Of a stretch of 64,000 nucleotides of DNA, positions 33,931 to 43,079 are shown one piece after another. The stretch is taken from assembly GCF_003991355.1 (NCBI RefSeq), contig NZ_RCSU01000019.1:51541-115540 (forward strand), read 5' to 3'. The notes below the pieces were generated by a model. It made no database searches, was not told the DNA's origin, and worked only from the letters and a program-made list of their open reading frames with translations. The position numbers and the translations under genes were made by a program. Position 1 is the stretch's first letter, and each line of letters starts with the position of its first letter. The DNA is from Pseudoflavitalea rhizosphaerae (GTDB taxonomy: Bacteria > Bacteroidota > Bacteroidia > Chitinophagales > Chitinophagaceae).

Positions 33931-36036
33931 ATGAAAATTACACTATTGTTGATATTACTGGAATTGTTCTGCTCTGCTGCGCTCTTTGCGCAGCAGGCAA
34001 CAGTTCCGCAGGAATGGAATGATGAGATCCGGAAATATTTTGGAAACTGGACCATACAGGAAGTTGCAGCCGGTGGCAGGATCGATGCCATCCGCCAACT
34101 GGATAAGAATGTGGTGCTATGTGCTGCACGCGGCGCCAATAAAGGAAAACTGTACATCAGTTATGATAATGGACTTCACTGGCATTTTCTCGCTCAACCG
34201 GTACCGGTAGATATCACCTGTATTGCCGAAACCGGCAACAGGAATGAGTTCTATATCCTCACTGGTACTGCCGAAGTGTGGGGTACAACCGATGGGGGAA
34301 AAACATGGAAGCATCTCAGGACCCTGTTGGATAAGAACAGGAATCGAGAAAAATATGCAGCTTCTTATGCCATCATGTATACCAGGCTCGGAACATTACT
34401 GGTAACTGATACGGATTCAGATGGTGGTCATATCTATCGTTCGGAAGACAGGGGGAGGACCTGGCAGGATATGGGCGCCATATCCCAAAATGCATTGTAC
34501 AGACTGGAACGTACCGGGAATGGAATAGTAGTGAATGGCTGGCAGGGCGTAGTCTACAAAAGCATCGATGATGGCATCACCTGGAACAAAATGCAGCAAC
34601 TGACTAATGCTGCATTGTTTGCAACGGAGTACCTGGGCATGAGCGTATTGTTACAGGCCGATCAGTCCGGCAACCTGTATCGTAGCACCAACCTGGGTTA
34701 TGTCTGGGATTCCGTAACCAACCTCGTTGACGCCGCAGATGATTTTGTGAATATAGGATATGGCGCAGCTTATTACAGTACCTATACCGGTAGAAAGCAT
34801 GTATACGTTACCGTTAATAATGGAAAAAGCTGGCATTCGCTTGATGCTCTGCCAACTGTGGCGAATGATTGGCTCGACCATGGGATCAGGGTTGAAACGG
34901 TAGATTCGGTGATCACACTTTCCGGGACCAACAAGGGATATATTGTAAGAACAGCCTTCAAAAAGGATGAGCTTGCCGGATTTCTCTACAAGGTAAATGG
35001 AACTGCAATGGCCGATAATATTCCCGGCGCCATCCCTTTATCATCAACCAGTATCTTAGGAAAGATGGTTGATATCGATGCATTGAACGAACCGGAGGAC
35101 ATTCTGTATGACAATGGTTTTGCGTATGTTCCTTGCCGTGATGGAAACAATGTGGCTATCATCGATTGTAAAGACGTGAAAAGACCAGTTATGGCGCATA
35201 GTTTGAAGGACCCGGATATCCTGGATGCTTTCAGTGTTGCCATCTGGGGGAAATATTTGTATGTACTATCCATGACTAATCATGTAGTAAGTGTCTATTC
35301 CATTGAGAATCCCTATAAACCTGTAAAAGTTGCAGCGATCAGTATTGGAGGATCAGGTTCTTATCTTTCTACCTACAGGTCGGACTACACCAGGTTGCGG
35401 AAAATCATCATAAAGGATGGGTACGCATACGTAACGCACAGCTCTGAAAGCAAACTGTATATCCTGGATATCAGGAAACCCGCTGCACCTGCCATAGTCA
35501 GTAGTTTTCATACCGGTGATGGCGCATTTGCTGCATTGGTGAGCAATGATGTTCTGTATTTAGCAGGTTATGGTCCTGGCTCTTCCCTGATCACTGTGGA
35601 TGTGAAGGATAAATCAAAACCTGTGATCACTGCCAGAACATTTGATGCAGCGCACCTGAAAGGCACCTGCGCCCTGGCCATTCATGGCAATCATTTGCTG
35701 GTAGCAGCATATAATGCAAACAAAGTATGGAGTTTCGATATAACTGATCCGTTGAAGCCTGTTGCTATCGATACCCTGAGCCACCCGTCTATGCTGGGAC
35801 CTGGCCGGATCGCTTTTTACAGGAACAGGGCATTTGTGTTGAATTCTGTGAGTAATACAGTGTCGGTTACAGAGGTAGGTGCAGATGGAAAAATGAGATT
35901 GACCGGTTACCTGCAACATCCCTTGTTGAAGCGGGTATATGGTATTGCCATCGATAAGAACAGACTGATGCTGGCCGGGAGGGAGGCAAAGAGTTTTATG
36001 ATCGTGGATATAGAGGGTGTTAATTCAATAAAGTAG
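33931..36036 (+). CDS. exported double beta-propeller protein (Asp-box repeats plus LVIVD-type repeats)
   Basis: This protein is 701 residues from ATG 33931, which begins a clean signal peptide; the longer frame overlaps susD. The N-terminal half has six Asp-box (SxDxGxTW) repeats, for example ISYDNGLHW, TTDGGKTW, RSEDRGRTW and KSIDDGITW, as in sialidase-like or Vps10-like propellers. The C-terminal half has at least five LVIVD-type repeats (IIDCKDVKRP, VYSIENPYKP, ILDIRKPAAP, TVDVKDKSKP, SFDITDPLKP). No catalytic residues are recognised. As the third gene of a SusCD operon it may bind or present the imported polymer. Its 3' end overlaps the convergent PAP2 gene by 17 bases. Confidence 0.8.
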   Translation: MKITLLLILLELFCSAALFAQQATVPQEWNDEIRKYFGNWTIQEVAAGGRIDAIRQLDKNVVLCAARGANKGKLYISYDNGLHWHFLAQPVPVDITCIAETGNRNEFYILTGTAEVWGTTDGGKTWKHLRTLLDKNRNREKYAASYAIMYTRLGTLLVTDTDSDGGHIYRSEDRGRTWQDMGAISQNALYRLERTGNGIVVNGWQGVVYKSIDDGITWNKMQQLTNAALFATEYLGMSVLLQADQSGNLYRSTNLGYVWDSVTNLVDAADDFVNIGYGAAYYSTYTGRKHVYVTVNNGKSWHSLDALPTVANDWLDHGIRVETVDSVITLSGTNKGYIVRTAFKKDELAGFLYKVNGTAMADNIPGAIPLSSTSILGKMVDIDALNEPEDILYDNGFAYVPCRDGNNVAIIDCKDVKRPVMAHSLKDPDILDAFSVAIWGKYLYVLSMTNHVVSVYSIENPYKPVKVAAISIGGSGSYLSTYRSDYTRLRKIIIKDGYAYVTHSSESKLYILDIRKPAAPAIVSSFHTGDGAFAALVSNDVLYLAGYGPGSSLITVDVKDKSKPVITARTFDAAHLKGTCALAIHGNHLLVAAYNANKVWSFDITDPLKPVAIDTLSHPSMLGPGRIAFYRNRAFVLNSVSNTVSVTEVGADGKMRLTGYLQHPLLKRVYGIAIDKNRLMLAGREAKSFMIVDIEGVNSIK

Positions 36037-36772
36037 CGTCTAAAATAGCTCCGCCTGAATAAAAAGGCATAGCCACCACCGGTTTACTTTTTTTCTTTTC
36101 AAAAATCCTTTTCACTGAGGGATACAGATAATATGCCAGATCAGTGGATAGAATACCCACGCCTGCGCCAGCAACCACGTCACTCAGCCAATGTTTGTTG
36201 TTGTACATGCGCATGTACCCGGTGGTGGCTGCAACGGCATAACCAGCTATTCCATACCAGATCGATACATCTTTATACTCTCTTCGCAGGAACTCTGCTG
36301 CAGCAAAAGCATTGGCTGTATGGCCTGATGGAAACGAATAACTATTGGATCCATCCGGTCGCCATTCCTTGCTGATGCTCTTGCCTGTAAAAACAAGGGA
36401 AGACATGATAGCGGTACTCATTCCGTATATGATGGTTCGGTCGCGGAAATTGTGCGCACCCTTTATGCCCATTGCATTGAGCCCATATACCGCAAAGGCA
36501 GGGGCCCATTGCAAATAATTGTCGATGGACAAATGCTTGTGTGAGCGCTCTGTCCAGAGTTCTTCTTTCATGTTTGAATTGACTTCTTTCAGCTTTTCGT
36601 TTTTGATGGAAATGATACCGTAGCTGATCATGGTTGCCGGAAGCAGGATCTGGTATTTTGGAAAAGGCTTTTTGATAGTAAGACTATCCTGCTTCATTGT
36701 TCCGGGAGATTGGGCATTGCAAAGCTGCGCCACCAGGCTCATTACAAATAGAAAGGGAAGAGGGAGTTTCAT
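36020..36772 (-). CDS. PAP2 family phosphatase
   Basis: This 250-residue protein has a signal peptide or N-terminal anchor and the complete PAP2 signature: K131-x6-RP (KSISKEWRP), PSGHT at 148-152, and R188-x5-H194-xxx-D198 (RMYNNKHWLSD). PAP2 enzymes dephosphorylate lipid phosphates such as undecaprenyl pyrophosphate or lipid A, on the periplasmic side. It ends a five-gene - strand operon after the LtaS-like gene (35-base gap). That neighbour suggests it recycles the lipid product of the transferase or edits lipid A. Its 3' end overlaps the convergent propeller gene. Confidence 0.9.
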   Translation of the reverse strand: MKLPLPFLFVMSLVAQLCNAQSPGTMKQDSLTIKKPFPKYQILLPATMISYGIISIKNEKLKEVNSNMKEELWTERSHKHLSIDNYLQWAPAFAVYGLNAMGIKGAHNFRDRTIIYGMSTAIMSSLVFTGKSISKEWRPDGSNSYSFPSGHTANAFAAAEFLRREYKDVSIWYGIAGYAVAATTGYMRMYNNKHWLSDVVAGAGVGILSTDLAYYLYPSVKRIFEKKKSKPVVAMPFYSGGAILDATLLN

Positions 36773-36807
36773 GCTTTTATGATTGATGTTTTGAACGGCT
36801 TGTGATC

Positions 36808-38763
36808 TCAGTATTTGAGCCCTCCGTTTTTGTACAGGTAATACGCCGACTGGTAAAATGCGATCGCTTCATTCACAGCATTCCCATTGAAGGCGGCAGG
36901 CAATTGTTCATTGTTTGCGAACAGGTATTTATAGGTTTCCACTTTTTGCTGTGGTGACAAAATAACCAGGCTGTCTTGTTTCAGGTATACCAGTTTTTGG
37001 TAAGTACCCAGGAAGGCCCTGGGCTGATATTTTTCTTCAAGCACATTCATGCCATATAAATTGGAAACATAATTCCAGTTCAGGATACCAAAAAGGGTAG
37101 GGAAAAGATCTACCTGGGAGCAGAGTTTTGTGATGTGCCCTGATGGCTTGCCAGGAAGGTTGCAGATGATGGCTGGTATATGATACTTTGAAACATCGAT
37201 CTCATTCTTGCCGGCGCTGGAGGCGCAATGGTCCGCAATAAAAATAATAACGGTGTTCCTGGACCAGGGCTGCTTCGAAGCAGCTGCAAGGAATTGCCCG
37301 ATTGCATAGTCTGTATACCTGACAGCGCCTTCCCGTCCTGATCCTGAAGGGATATTTATTTTCCCATCGGGATAAGTGAAGGGGCGATGGTTGGAAGTGG
37401 TCATTACAAAATCGAAGAAGGGTTTCCCTTCGCGATGTTTTTGGTTGGCGTCCCGGATCACAGCATCATAAACATCTTCATCGCAGATCCCCCAGGCATT
37501 GCGGAAATGAATAGTGGAGTCGGGTATCTGGTAGCGGGCAGCTGCGAAGCGGTCACCCACCATCAGCTTGCGACCCTTATCGGTAATATCATAACCATTG
37601 CTCCCAAAAAACTGGTTCATATTATCGAAGTAGCCATCGCCACCATAGAAGAAACCCGTTGCATATTGTTTGGAACGGAATATGGCGCCAACCGTAAAGA
37701 GGTTGTCGTTATCAGGCCTTCGCACGATACTGCTACCCGGTGTTGGCGGAATGGCCAGTGTAAGCGCTTCCATACCCCTCACGGTGCGTGTGCCGGTGGC
37801 ATACATATTCTCGAACAAGATGTTCTGTTTGGCCAGGGAATCCAGTATAGGTGTGAGGTGTTGCTTGTTGCCAAAATGGTCCATGAAGTCTGCACTGAGG
37901 CTTTCGATGGTAACAAGGATCACATTGGGACGCACTTCAGTTCCTGAATCGATGATTTTTCTGCGGATACTATGTTCATCAATCAGAAACCGGGTCCCGG
38001 GATCCTGCAAAGCGTTTCTTGTAATACTAAAAGCTGTCTCGTTATTGATCCTCCTGTAAAACTGATCGTAATTGAGCTCATTGTTCCTGAATGCAGAGAA
38101 GAATGAATAGATACCTGATTTCGACAATTCATTCTGATAACGGTTATGGCCGGTTTCCGCTAACTGGTTACTGATAAAAAAACTGTACAGTGTACCCAAG
38201 CCCAGTAACAACAACCACACAGCAATCCTTATGCGAAAAGGTGCATGATAATTGAACGTATTTCGGAAGATCCCCTGCTTCACGAATAGCCAGGTAATCA
38301 GCAAAGCGGCCAGTACCATACAGGAAATAAGAACGGGCAGCGGATAGGATTCATTGATGTTCTGTACTACTTCGTATGTATAGACCAGGTAATCCACAGC
38401 AATGAAATTGAATCGACTTTCAAATTCCAGCCAGAAGGTAAGTTCCGCAAAGAAAGAAAACATCAGTACCAGTGTTCCGAGAAAAAAACTTGAATAAGTA
38501 ATCAGTTTATTGATAATGCTGTTGCTGAATTTTGCAGGGAATAATAATAAATATGTTGCGTAGGGAAGCAAGAAAAACACAGCCACTCCAATGTCGAATA
38601 ATAATCCAAAACCGAAAATTCGGATGAGGGAGGCTAAAGTTGGTGCTGCGTTGCTGATAGAAACCACCAGCAGTATCACCCGCATCAGGAGCGATAATGA
38701 AAGATACATAGCACCAAATCCTGTCAGGAGTTTATACTGGTAAATTCCGGATTTGTTTTTCAT
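36808..38763 (-). CDS. LtaS/MdoB-like membrane sulfatase-fold phosphotransferase
   Basis: This 651-residue protein has about five N-terminal membrane segments (first 200 residues) and a periplasmic alkaline-phosphatase-fold domain. Key residues: the metal site in TIESLSADFM (Glu287), the nucleophile loop ATGTRTVRGMEA with Thr327, and IIFIADHCAS near the end. Family members (LtaS, MdoB/OpgB, EptA-like) move phosphoglycerol or phosphoethanolamine onto glycans or lipids. It lies between an outer-membrane barrel gene (3-base gap) and a PAP2 gene, in an operon led by a two-component system, so regulated envelope decoration is likely. Donor and acceptor are unknown. Confidence 0.9.
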   Translation of the reverse strand: MKNKSGIYQYKLLTGFGAMYLSLSLLMRVILLVVSISNAAPTLASLIRIFGFGLLFDIGVAVFFLLPYATYLLLFPAKFSNSIINKLITYSSFFLGTLVLMFSFFAELTFWLEFESRFNFIAVDYLVYTYEVVQNINESYPLPVLISCMVLAALLITWLFVKQGIFRNTFNYHAPFRIRIAVWLLLLGLGTLYSFFISNQLAETGHNRYQNELSKSGIYSFFSAFRNNELNYDQFYRRINNETAFSITRNALQDPGTRFLIDEHSIRRKIIDSGTEVRPNVILVTIESLSADFMDHFGNKQHLTPILDSLAKQNILFENMYATGTRTVRGMEALTLAIPPTPGSSIVRRPDNDNLFTVGAIFRSKQYATGFFYGGDGYFDNMNQFFGSNGYDITDKGRKLMVGDRFAAARYQIPDSTIHFRNAWGICDEDVYDAVIRDANQKHREGKPFFDFVMTTSNHRPFTYPDGKINIPSGSGREGAVRYTDYAIGQFLAAASKQPWSRNTVIIFIADHCASSAGKNEIDVSKYHIPAIICNLPGKPSGHITKLCSQVDLFPTLFGILNWNYVSNLYGMNVLEEKYQPRAFLGTYQKLVYLKQDSLVILSPQQKVETYKYLFANNEQLPAAFNGNAVNEAIAFYQSAYYLYKNGGLKY

Positions 38764-38766
38764 ATT

Positions 38767-41169
38767 TTAGAATTTGTAAGCATATCCCAGGCGAAACACC
38801 TGTGTTTCATAATAGTCTGAGCTGGTATACCTGAATCCATTTCCATGCACTTCTTTTTTCAGTTGCAGTGTATTGGCAATATCTGTTGCATTGAGAAAAA
38901 TTTCTCCCTTTCCTTTCTGTATTTGTTTTTTTACGCCCATATCGATAGAAAACCGGTCGAAGGTTTTGCCCTGCGGAACAAGGTCTGGCGCCTGATAGAT
39001 TGATGTCAGCTGTGCTTCTGTTTGATAAGGCAGGTGGAAATTTATGTTTAGCTTGATATTGCCTGAAAAAATATCTTCTTTTTCAGCAGTGTAAATGCTC
39101 TCCACGGGGTATCGGTTCAGGATACTAAAGGCATCGATGGTATTCTTATAACCGTTGAGATTAAGATTCAATGTAGCCCATTTTGCTGTCTCCTGTGTGA
39201 GCATGAGCTCTATTCCGTAGGCGTTGCTTTTTCCTGCATTCTGGAAAATATTATAAATGATGGTGCTGCCTGGAGCTATAGTGCCGATACGTGTTATGGT
39301 GGCGTTGGTGCTTTTGTGGTAAGCTGCGGCAAAGAAATTACCAGACTGCCAGGATGTTTTATAGCCCAGTTCGAAGTTGTTGGTGAATTGAGGACGCAAG
39401 GTGGGATTTCCCACCTTGATAATCTCTGCATCATCATATTTCGGAAATATCCTGATGTCTACTTCGTTGGGTCGGTCCACGCGTCGATTATAGCCAAACG
39501 TGAGTTTGTTGTTGTCATCGATCTTATAGCCCAGACGCAGGTTTCCAAAAGGCTGTAGATAATGGTAGTGGTCGCTTCTGTATACATGGTGATCCGGGTT
39601 AACATCGTATTCCACATGCACATATTCAACGCGGATACCGGCTTCAATTTCAAACTGCCTTCTCTCTAAAATGTAGTTGCCATAGATTGCAGGTATTGTT
39701 TCGCTGTAATCTGCCCAGCCACCGGCCCTTGCATCGATTGGGGAATTGATGCCGGGTTTGAATTGCATGTTAACAGGAATGAAGCGTCTTCTGAATTTGA
39801 GACCTGTTTCAAAACGTCCATGTTTCAATGGTTGCACATAATCCAGGTTGAGGTCGGCAACATGCTCATCGGATAGTAAAGCAAAGGAATCAAGCCCGGT
39901 AAAGGAGGGCATGATATTGGTGAAGAAATATTTTTCGTCTTCGCGGTGAAAAGTGTAATTGAAATTCACGTTCAGCAACCGGCCCGGTTGAGCAAATTTA
40001 TGTTGCCAGACTGCGGTGGCTGTGGCAGTTGTTTTTACTTCATCTTCGAGGAACTGCCAGAGGCGGTATCGCTCCTTGAGCGTTGCATTGTAGAAAGGTT
40101 CATCGCCACGGTCCTTAATACTTTCACTGCTGAATAAACCGGAAACAGTGAAAGTGTTGGATGCATCTTTGAACCAATCCACTCCCGTTCTAACAGTTAT
40201 GAAATTGGTGTTGCGGTTCCTTTTTGTTTGTTGACGAACAGTATCCCCGTTATCATAGTATCGATCTGCAAATTCGTTCTTGTTGAGTGTTTGGGTATAC
40301 AAATTATCCGCCTGCAGGAAAATATTCGTTTTGTTCTTCCGGTAATTGAGTGACACCGATGGATTGATCTTTGGCGTTACCTGGTATTGCGGGCGGATAC
40401 CAGGATAATTTTCTTTCTTGATCCATAAAGCGCCTGCGCCTGCACTCAATCCGATCTTCCCATTGAACCCTTCTTTCTTTTCTTTTTTAAAAATGATATT
40501 GATAATTCCGGCATTCCCGTTTGCATCGTATTTGGCGGAGGGGTTATTGATGATCTCGATCTTCTCGATGGCAGAGGCGGGAATATTCCCCAAACCTGAT
40601 TGTCCACCGAAACCCGTGAGGGCAGTTTGTTTGCCATCGATCAAAACCATCACCTTGTCACTCCCGCGTAAAAGCAGCAAGCCGTTGCTGGTTGTAATGC
40701 CGGGCAGGTTCCTCATGGCATCCAGCACGGAGCCACCGGCCTGACTGATATTGCTGCTCAGACTGAAGGTTGTTTTATCCATTGCGGTTGATACGCCGGA
40801 TCGGTTGGCGGTTACCGTTACTTCGTTGAGGGATGTAATGGAAGGACTTAGATTAATGAATCCAAGGTCCTGGAAACTGCTGAGCCTGCCGATGAGAACA
40901 GCCTGTTCCGCGGTCTGGTATCCGGCATAGGAGCATCGAATGATATAATTACCGGGTTCTAAATTTCCGATGGAGAACATTCCTTTCTCGCTGGTGATAG
41001 TGCCTGCCACCAGGTTGCTATCCTTTGCAGCGCGCAGGGTTATGTTCACGAACGGGAGTGCGGATCTTGCCGTGGCATCACGCACCATTCCGGATAAGGT
41101 TGTTTTGGATGGCTGAGCCTTTGATGTGAGCTGCCACAAAACACTTAGGAGTAGCAGGGAATACTTCAT
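38767..41169 (-). CDS. outer-membrane beta-barrel protein (TonB-receptor-like, OMP_b-brl_3 type)
   Basis: This 800-residue protein has a signal peptide, a carboxypeptidase-regulatory-like domain (TTLSGMVRDATARSALPFVN, about 22-105), a plug-like domain (GGSVLDAMRNLPGI, VMVLIDGKQTALTG, IEIINNPSAKYDANGNAGII) and a C-terminal beta-barrel of the OMP_b-brl_3 type, ending FRLGYAYKF. It is not SusC: it is shorter and has no SusD partner. It lies between the histidine kinase gene and the LtaS-like gene on the same strand, so it may be the regulated surface component of this operon. Ligand unknown. Confidence 0.92.
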   Translation of the reverse strand: MKYSLLLLSVLWQLTSKAQPSKTTLSGMVRDATARSALPFVNITLRAAKDSNLVAGTITSEKGMFSIGNLEPGNYIIRCSYAGYQTAEQAVLIGRLSSFQDLGFINLSPSITSLNEVTVTANRSGVSTAMDKTTFSLSSNISQAGGSVLDAMRNLPGITTSNGLLLLRGSDKVMVLIDGKQTALTGFGGQSGLGNIPASAIEKIEIINNPSAKYDANGNAGIINIIFKKEKKEGFNGKIGLSAGAGALWIKKENYPGIRPQYQVTPKINPSVSLNYRKNKTNIFLQADNLYTQTLNKNEFADRYYDNGDTVRQQTKRNRNTNFITVRTGVDWFKDASNTFTVSGLFSSESIKDRGDEPFYNATLKERYRLWQFLEDEVKTTATATAVWQHKFAQPGRLLNVNFNYTFHREDEKYFFTNIMPSFTGLDSFALLSDEHVADLNLDYVQPLKHGRFETGLKFRRRFIPVNMQFKPGINSPIDARAGGWADYSETIPAIYGNYILERRQFEIEAGIRVEYVHVEYDVNPDHHVYRSDHYHYLQPFGNLRLGYKIDDNNKLTFGYNRRVDRPNEVDIRIFPKYDDAEIIKVGNPTLRPQFTNNFELGYKTSWQSGNFFAAAYHKSTNATITRIGTIAPGSTIIYNIFQNAGKSNAYGIELMLTQETAKWATLNLNLNGYKNTIDAFSILNRYPVESIYTAEKEDIFSGNIKLNINFHLPYQTEAQLTSIYQAPDLVPQGKTFDRFSIDMGVKKQIQKGKGEIFLNATDIANTLQLKKEVHGNGFRYTSSDYYETQVFRLGYAYKF

Positions 41170-41207
41170 GGTGGCAGATTACGACCAGATTTGAAAGGAA
41201 TTTTAAA

Positions 41208-42251
41208 TTAGAAGCGTACTGTAAAAATATGCCTGTTGTCTTCAAATTGATAATCAACCTTCCAGTGATAACGGTCGGCAATTTGTTTAACAATTGCTAA
41301 ACCTAAACCTGTTCCCGGGGCGGGTGAGCCGGCAGTGGCGAAGCGCATAAACAGGCGGCTGGCATCGAGCGGAGTAGCGCCAGCATTGGAGAGTTGCAGC
41401 ATTTCTTTGTTGAGCGATATGGAAATGGTTGCGCCCTGGTGGCTATGCCGGATGCTGTTGTTGATCAGGTTTTGTACCAGTATCTCTACCAGGATGGGGT
41501 TTCCCCGTACTTCGATATTCTCCTGGATGGATTGGGTAAGATGGATGTTCTTATCGTCCAGGAAATTCTCCAGCATTTGAATGGTATCAGTAAGAAGAGC
41601 GGAGAGCGCGATCTTTTCCCGTTCGGGATATTGATTGTTTTCGATCTTGGTGAGTAGGAGAAGATTCTTGTTGATCCGGCTCACGCGCGCCAGTGCATTG
41701 AGCGCTTCTTCGATCTGTTCGTATTGATCATTGTTCAATGGCTGGCTTTGCAGCAATATTTCAAGTTTTGATTGAGCAATGGCGATGGGCGTCTGCAATT
41801 CGTGGGAAGCATTATCTGCAAATTCTTTCTGCCTGTGATAGGCGTCCATATTGGCCGATAGAAGTTTATCGAGGGTTTCGTTCAATGTGGCGAATTCCGC
41901 AATATCCGTGGGCTCGAATTGTACTGGCTGTTGCCGGTTCAGATCGAACTGGCGGAGGCGGTCCATTGTATTGTAGAAGGGTTGCCATAGCTGCCGGGAG
42001 ATCCTCCTGTTGATGAGTATAAAACCTCCGAGCAGGAGCACGAAGAAGATAACAGTAAGAATGGTTACAGCACCAATGATGAGAAGACTGTCTTCCCGCC
42101 CGGCCTCCGGCGTGAGTATGATCTGATGCTCATCCATTTCATAGTGCCAGAGCCTGCTGATGGCAAGGTAGTAAATGGGGATCCCGGCCATCAGGATGAG
42201 GCCGGCATATAAGAGGAGTCTTTTGAGGGAACGGTTGAGCAGGTTATTCAT
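41208..42251 (-). CDS. two-component sensor histidine kinase
   Basis: This 347-residue kinase has two transmembrane segments (about 14-33 and 56-80) separated by only about 22 periplasmic residues. A HAMP-like linker follows, then the H-box ASHELQTPIAIAQSKLEILL with phospho-His150, an N-box (LVQNLINNSIRHSH), and G boxes (PGTGLGLAIVKQIADRY). The start chosen overlaps the response-regulator stop as ATGA; an ATG three codons upstream (42260) is also possible. The tiny periplasmic loop suggests sensing in the membrane or through a partner. The barrel gene follows after 38 bases. Confidence 0.94.
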   Translation of the reverse strand: MNNLLNRSLKRLLLYAGLILMAGIPIYYLAISRLWHYEMDEHQIILTPEAGREDSLLIIGAVTILTVIFFVLLLGGFILINRRISRQLWQPFYNTMDRLRQFDLNRQQPVQFEPTDIAEFATLNETLDKLLSANMDAYHRQKEFADNASHELQTPIAIAQSKLEILLQSQPLNNDQYEQIEEALNALARVSRINKNLLLLTKIENNQYPEREKIALSALLTDTIQMLENFLDDKNIHLTQSIQENIEVRGNPILVEILVQNLINNSIRHSHQGATISISLNKEMLQLSNAGATPLDASRLFMRFATAGSPAPGTGLGLAIVKQIADRYHWKVDYQFEDNRHIFTVRF

Positions 42252-42922
42252 ATATCCCATTTATATCCGGTTCCGTACAATGTTTTCAGGTAATTGGCAC
42301 TGCCGACATCGCTGAGCTTTTTCTTGAGGTTCCTGATATGAACATAAATAACATGATGGTTATCGAAGAGGTCAGCCATATCTCCGGTCAGGTGTTCGGC
42401 AAGCGCGTTCCTGGAGATCACACGGTTCTTGTTGCTGATGAAATAAAGGAGGAGATCGAATTCTTTTTTAGTGAGCGCCACTTCCTTATTGTTGACCATT
42501 ACTTTCCGGGCCAGCAGGTCAACCCTGATCTCATTTTGTTCAATAATATTGGAATGACCGAAATGCTTCCGGCGGATCACGGAATGGACGCGGGCCGCCA
42601 GTTCCGGCAGGTGGAAGGGTTTGGGGAGATAGTCGTCTGCACCAATCTTCAGTCCGGTTATTTTATCATCGAGTGAATCCTTAGCGGAGATGATGATCAC
42701 GCCGTCCTGCTTGTTTTCTTCTTTCAGATGCCGGAGCAGCTTCATGCCATCGCCGCCGGGCAGCATCAGGTCCAGTAAGATGCAGTCGTAGGTGTACAGG
42801 TCTGTTTTCTCCAGGGCCTCTGCATAGTTGTACGCCACTTCGCAAAGATATTGTTCGGTGGTCAGGTACTGTTTTATACTTTTAGCTAACTCCGGTTCAT
42901 CCTCTACGATGAGAATTTTCAT
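42248..42922 (-). CDS. two-component response regulator, OmpR/PhoB type
   Basis: This 224-residue protein has a receiver domain starting MKILIVEDEPELA with acidic pocket, phospho-acceptor Asp51 (CILLDLMLPGGDG) and the conserved Lys in LPKPF, followed by a winged-helix DNA-binding domain (EVALTKKEFDLLLYF, then HVIYVHIRNLKKKL, then TLYGTGYKWDI). The start at 42922 is set by this family N-terminus; the longer frame to 43027 is not conserved. It leads the operon with kinase, barrel, LtaS-like and PAP2 genes and probably controls that operon. It is divergent from the module 2 sigma gene. Confidence 0.95.
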   Translation of the reverse strand: MKILIVEDEPELAKSIKQYLTTEQYLCEVAYNYAEALEKTDLYTYDCILLDLMLPGGDGMKLLRHLKEENKQDGVIIISAKDSLDDKITGLKIGADDYLPKPFHLPELAARVHSVIRRKHFGHSNIIEQNEIRVDLLARKVMVNNKEVALTKKEFDLLLYFISNKNRVISRNALAEHLTGDMADLFDNHHVIYVHIRNLKKKLSDVGSANYLKTLYGTGYKWDI

Positions 42923-42975
42923 ACTGCAAATTATCATTGAATTTAAAAGAAAATTTAAAGGGCGTTCAAAAAGAT

Positions 42976-43007
42976 TTTGGATGCCCTTTTCGTTTATGAT
43001 ATTTTTG
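42976..43007 (+). promoter_or_regulatory. candidate Bacteroidota-type promoter of module 2 sigma gene
   Basis: TATTTTTG at 43000-43007 matches the -7 consensus TAnnTTTG exactly, and TTTG at 42976-42979 sits 20 bases upstream as -33 box. Transcription would begin near 43013, after the two upstream ATGs of the sigma frame. This argues for the downstream TTG start of the sigma gene. The -33 box lies in the loop of an AAAGGGC/GCCCTTT inverted repeat at 42957-42989. Confidence 0.5.
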
Positions 43008-43079
43008 ATTTTCGAGCATCTCACCATTCCTGCCTATCCTCAATTTATTAACCCCCGTCAAAATCCTGATAGCTGTTCA

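Noticed and set aside
42957-42989. AAAGGGC/GCCCTTT inverted repeat read as a terminator
   Set aside because: It lies between divergent genes where no transcript should end; more likely a shared regulatory element or chance.
42828-43079. N-terminal extension of the module 2 sigma frame
   Set aside because: The translated stretch is not sigma-like, overlaps the response-regulator coding region and lies before the likely transcript start.
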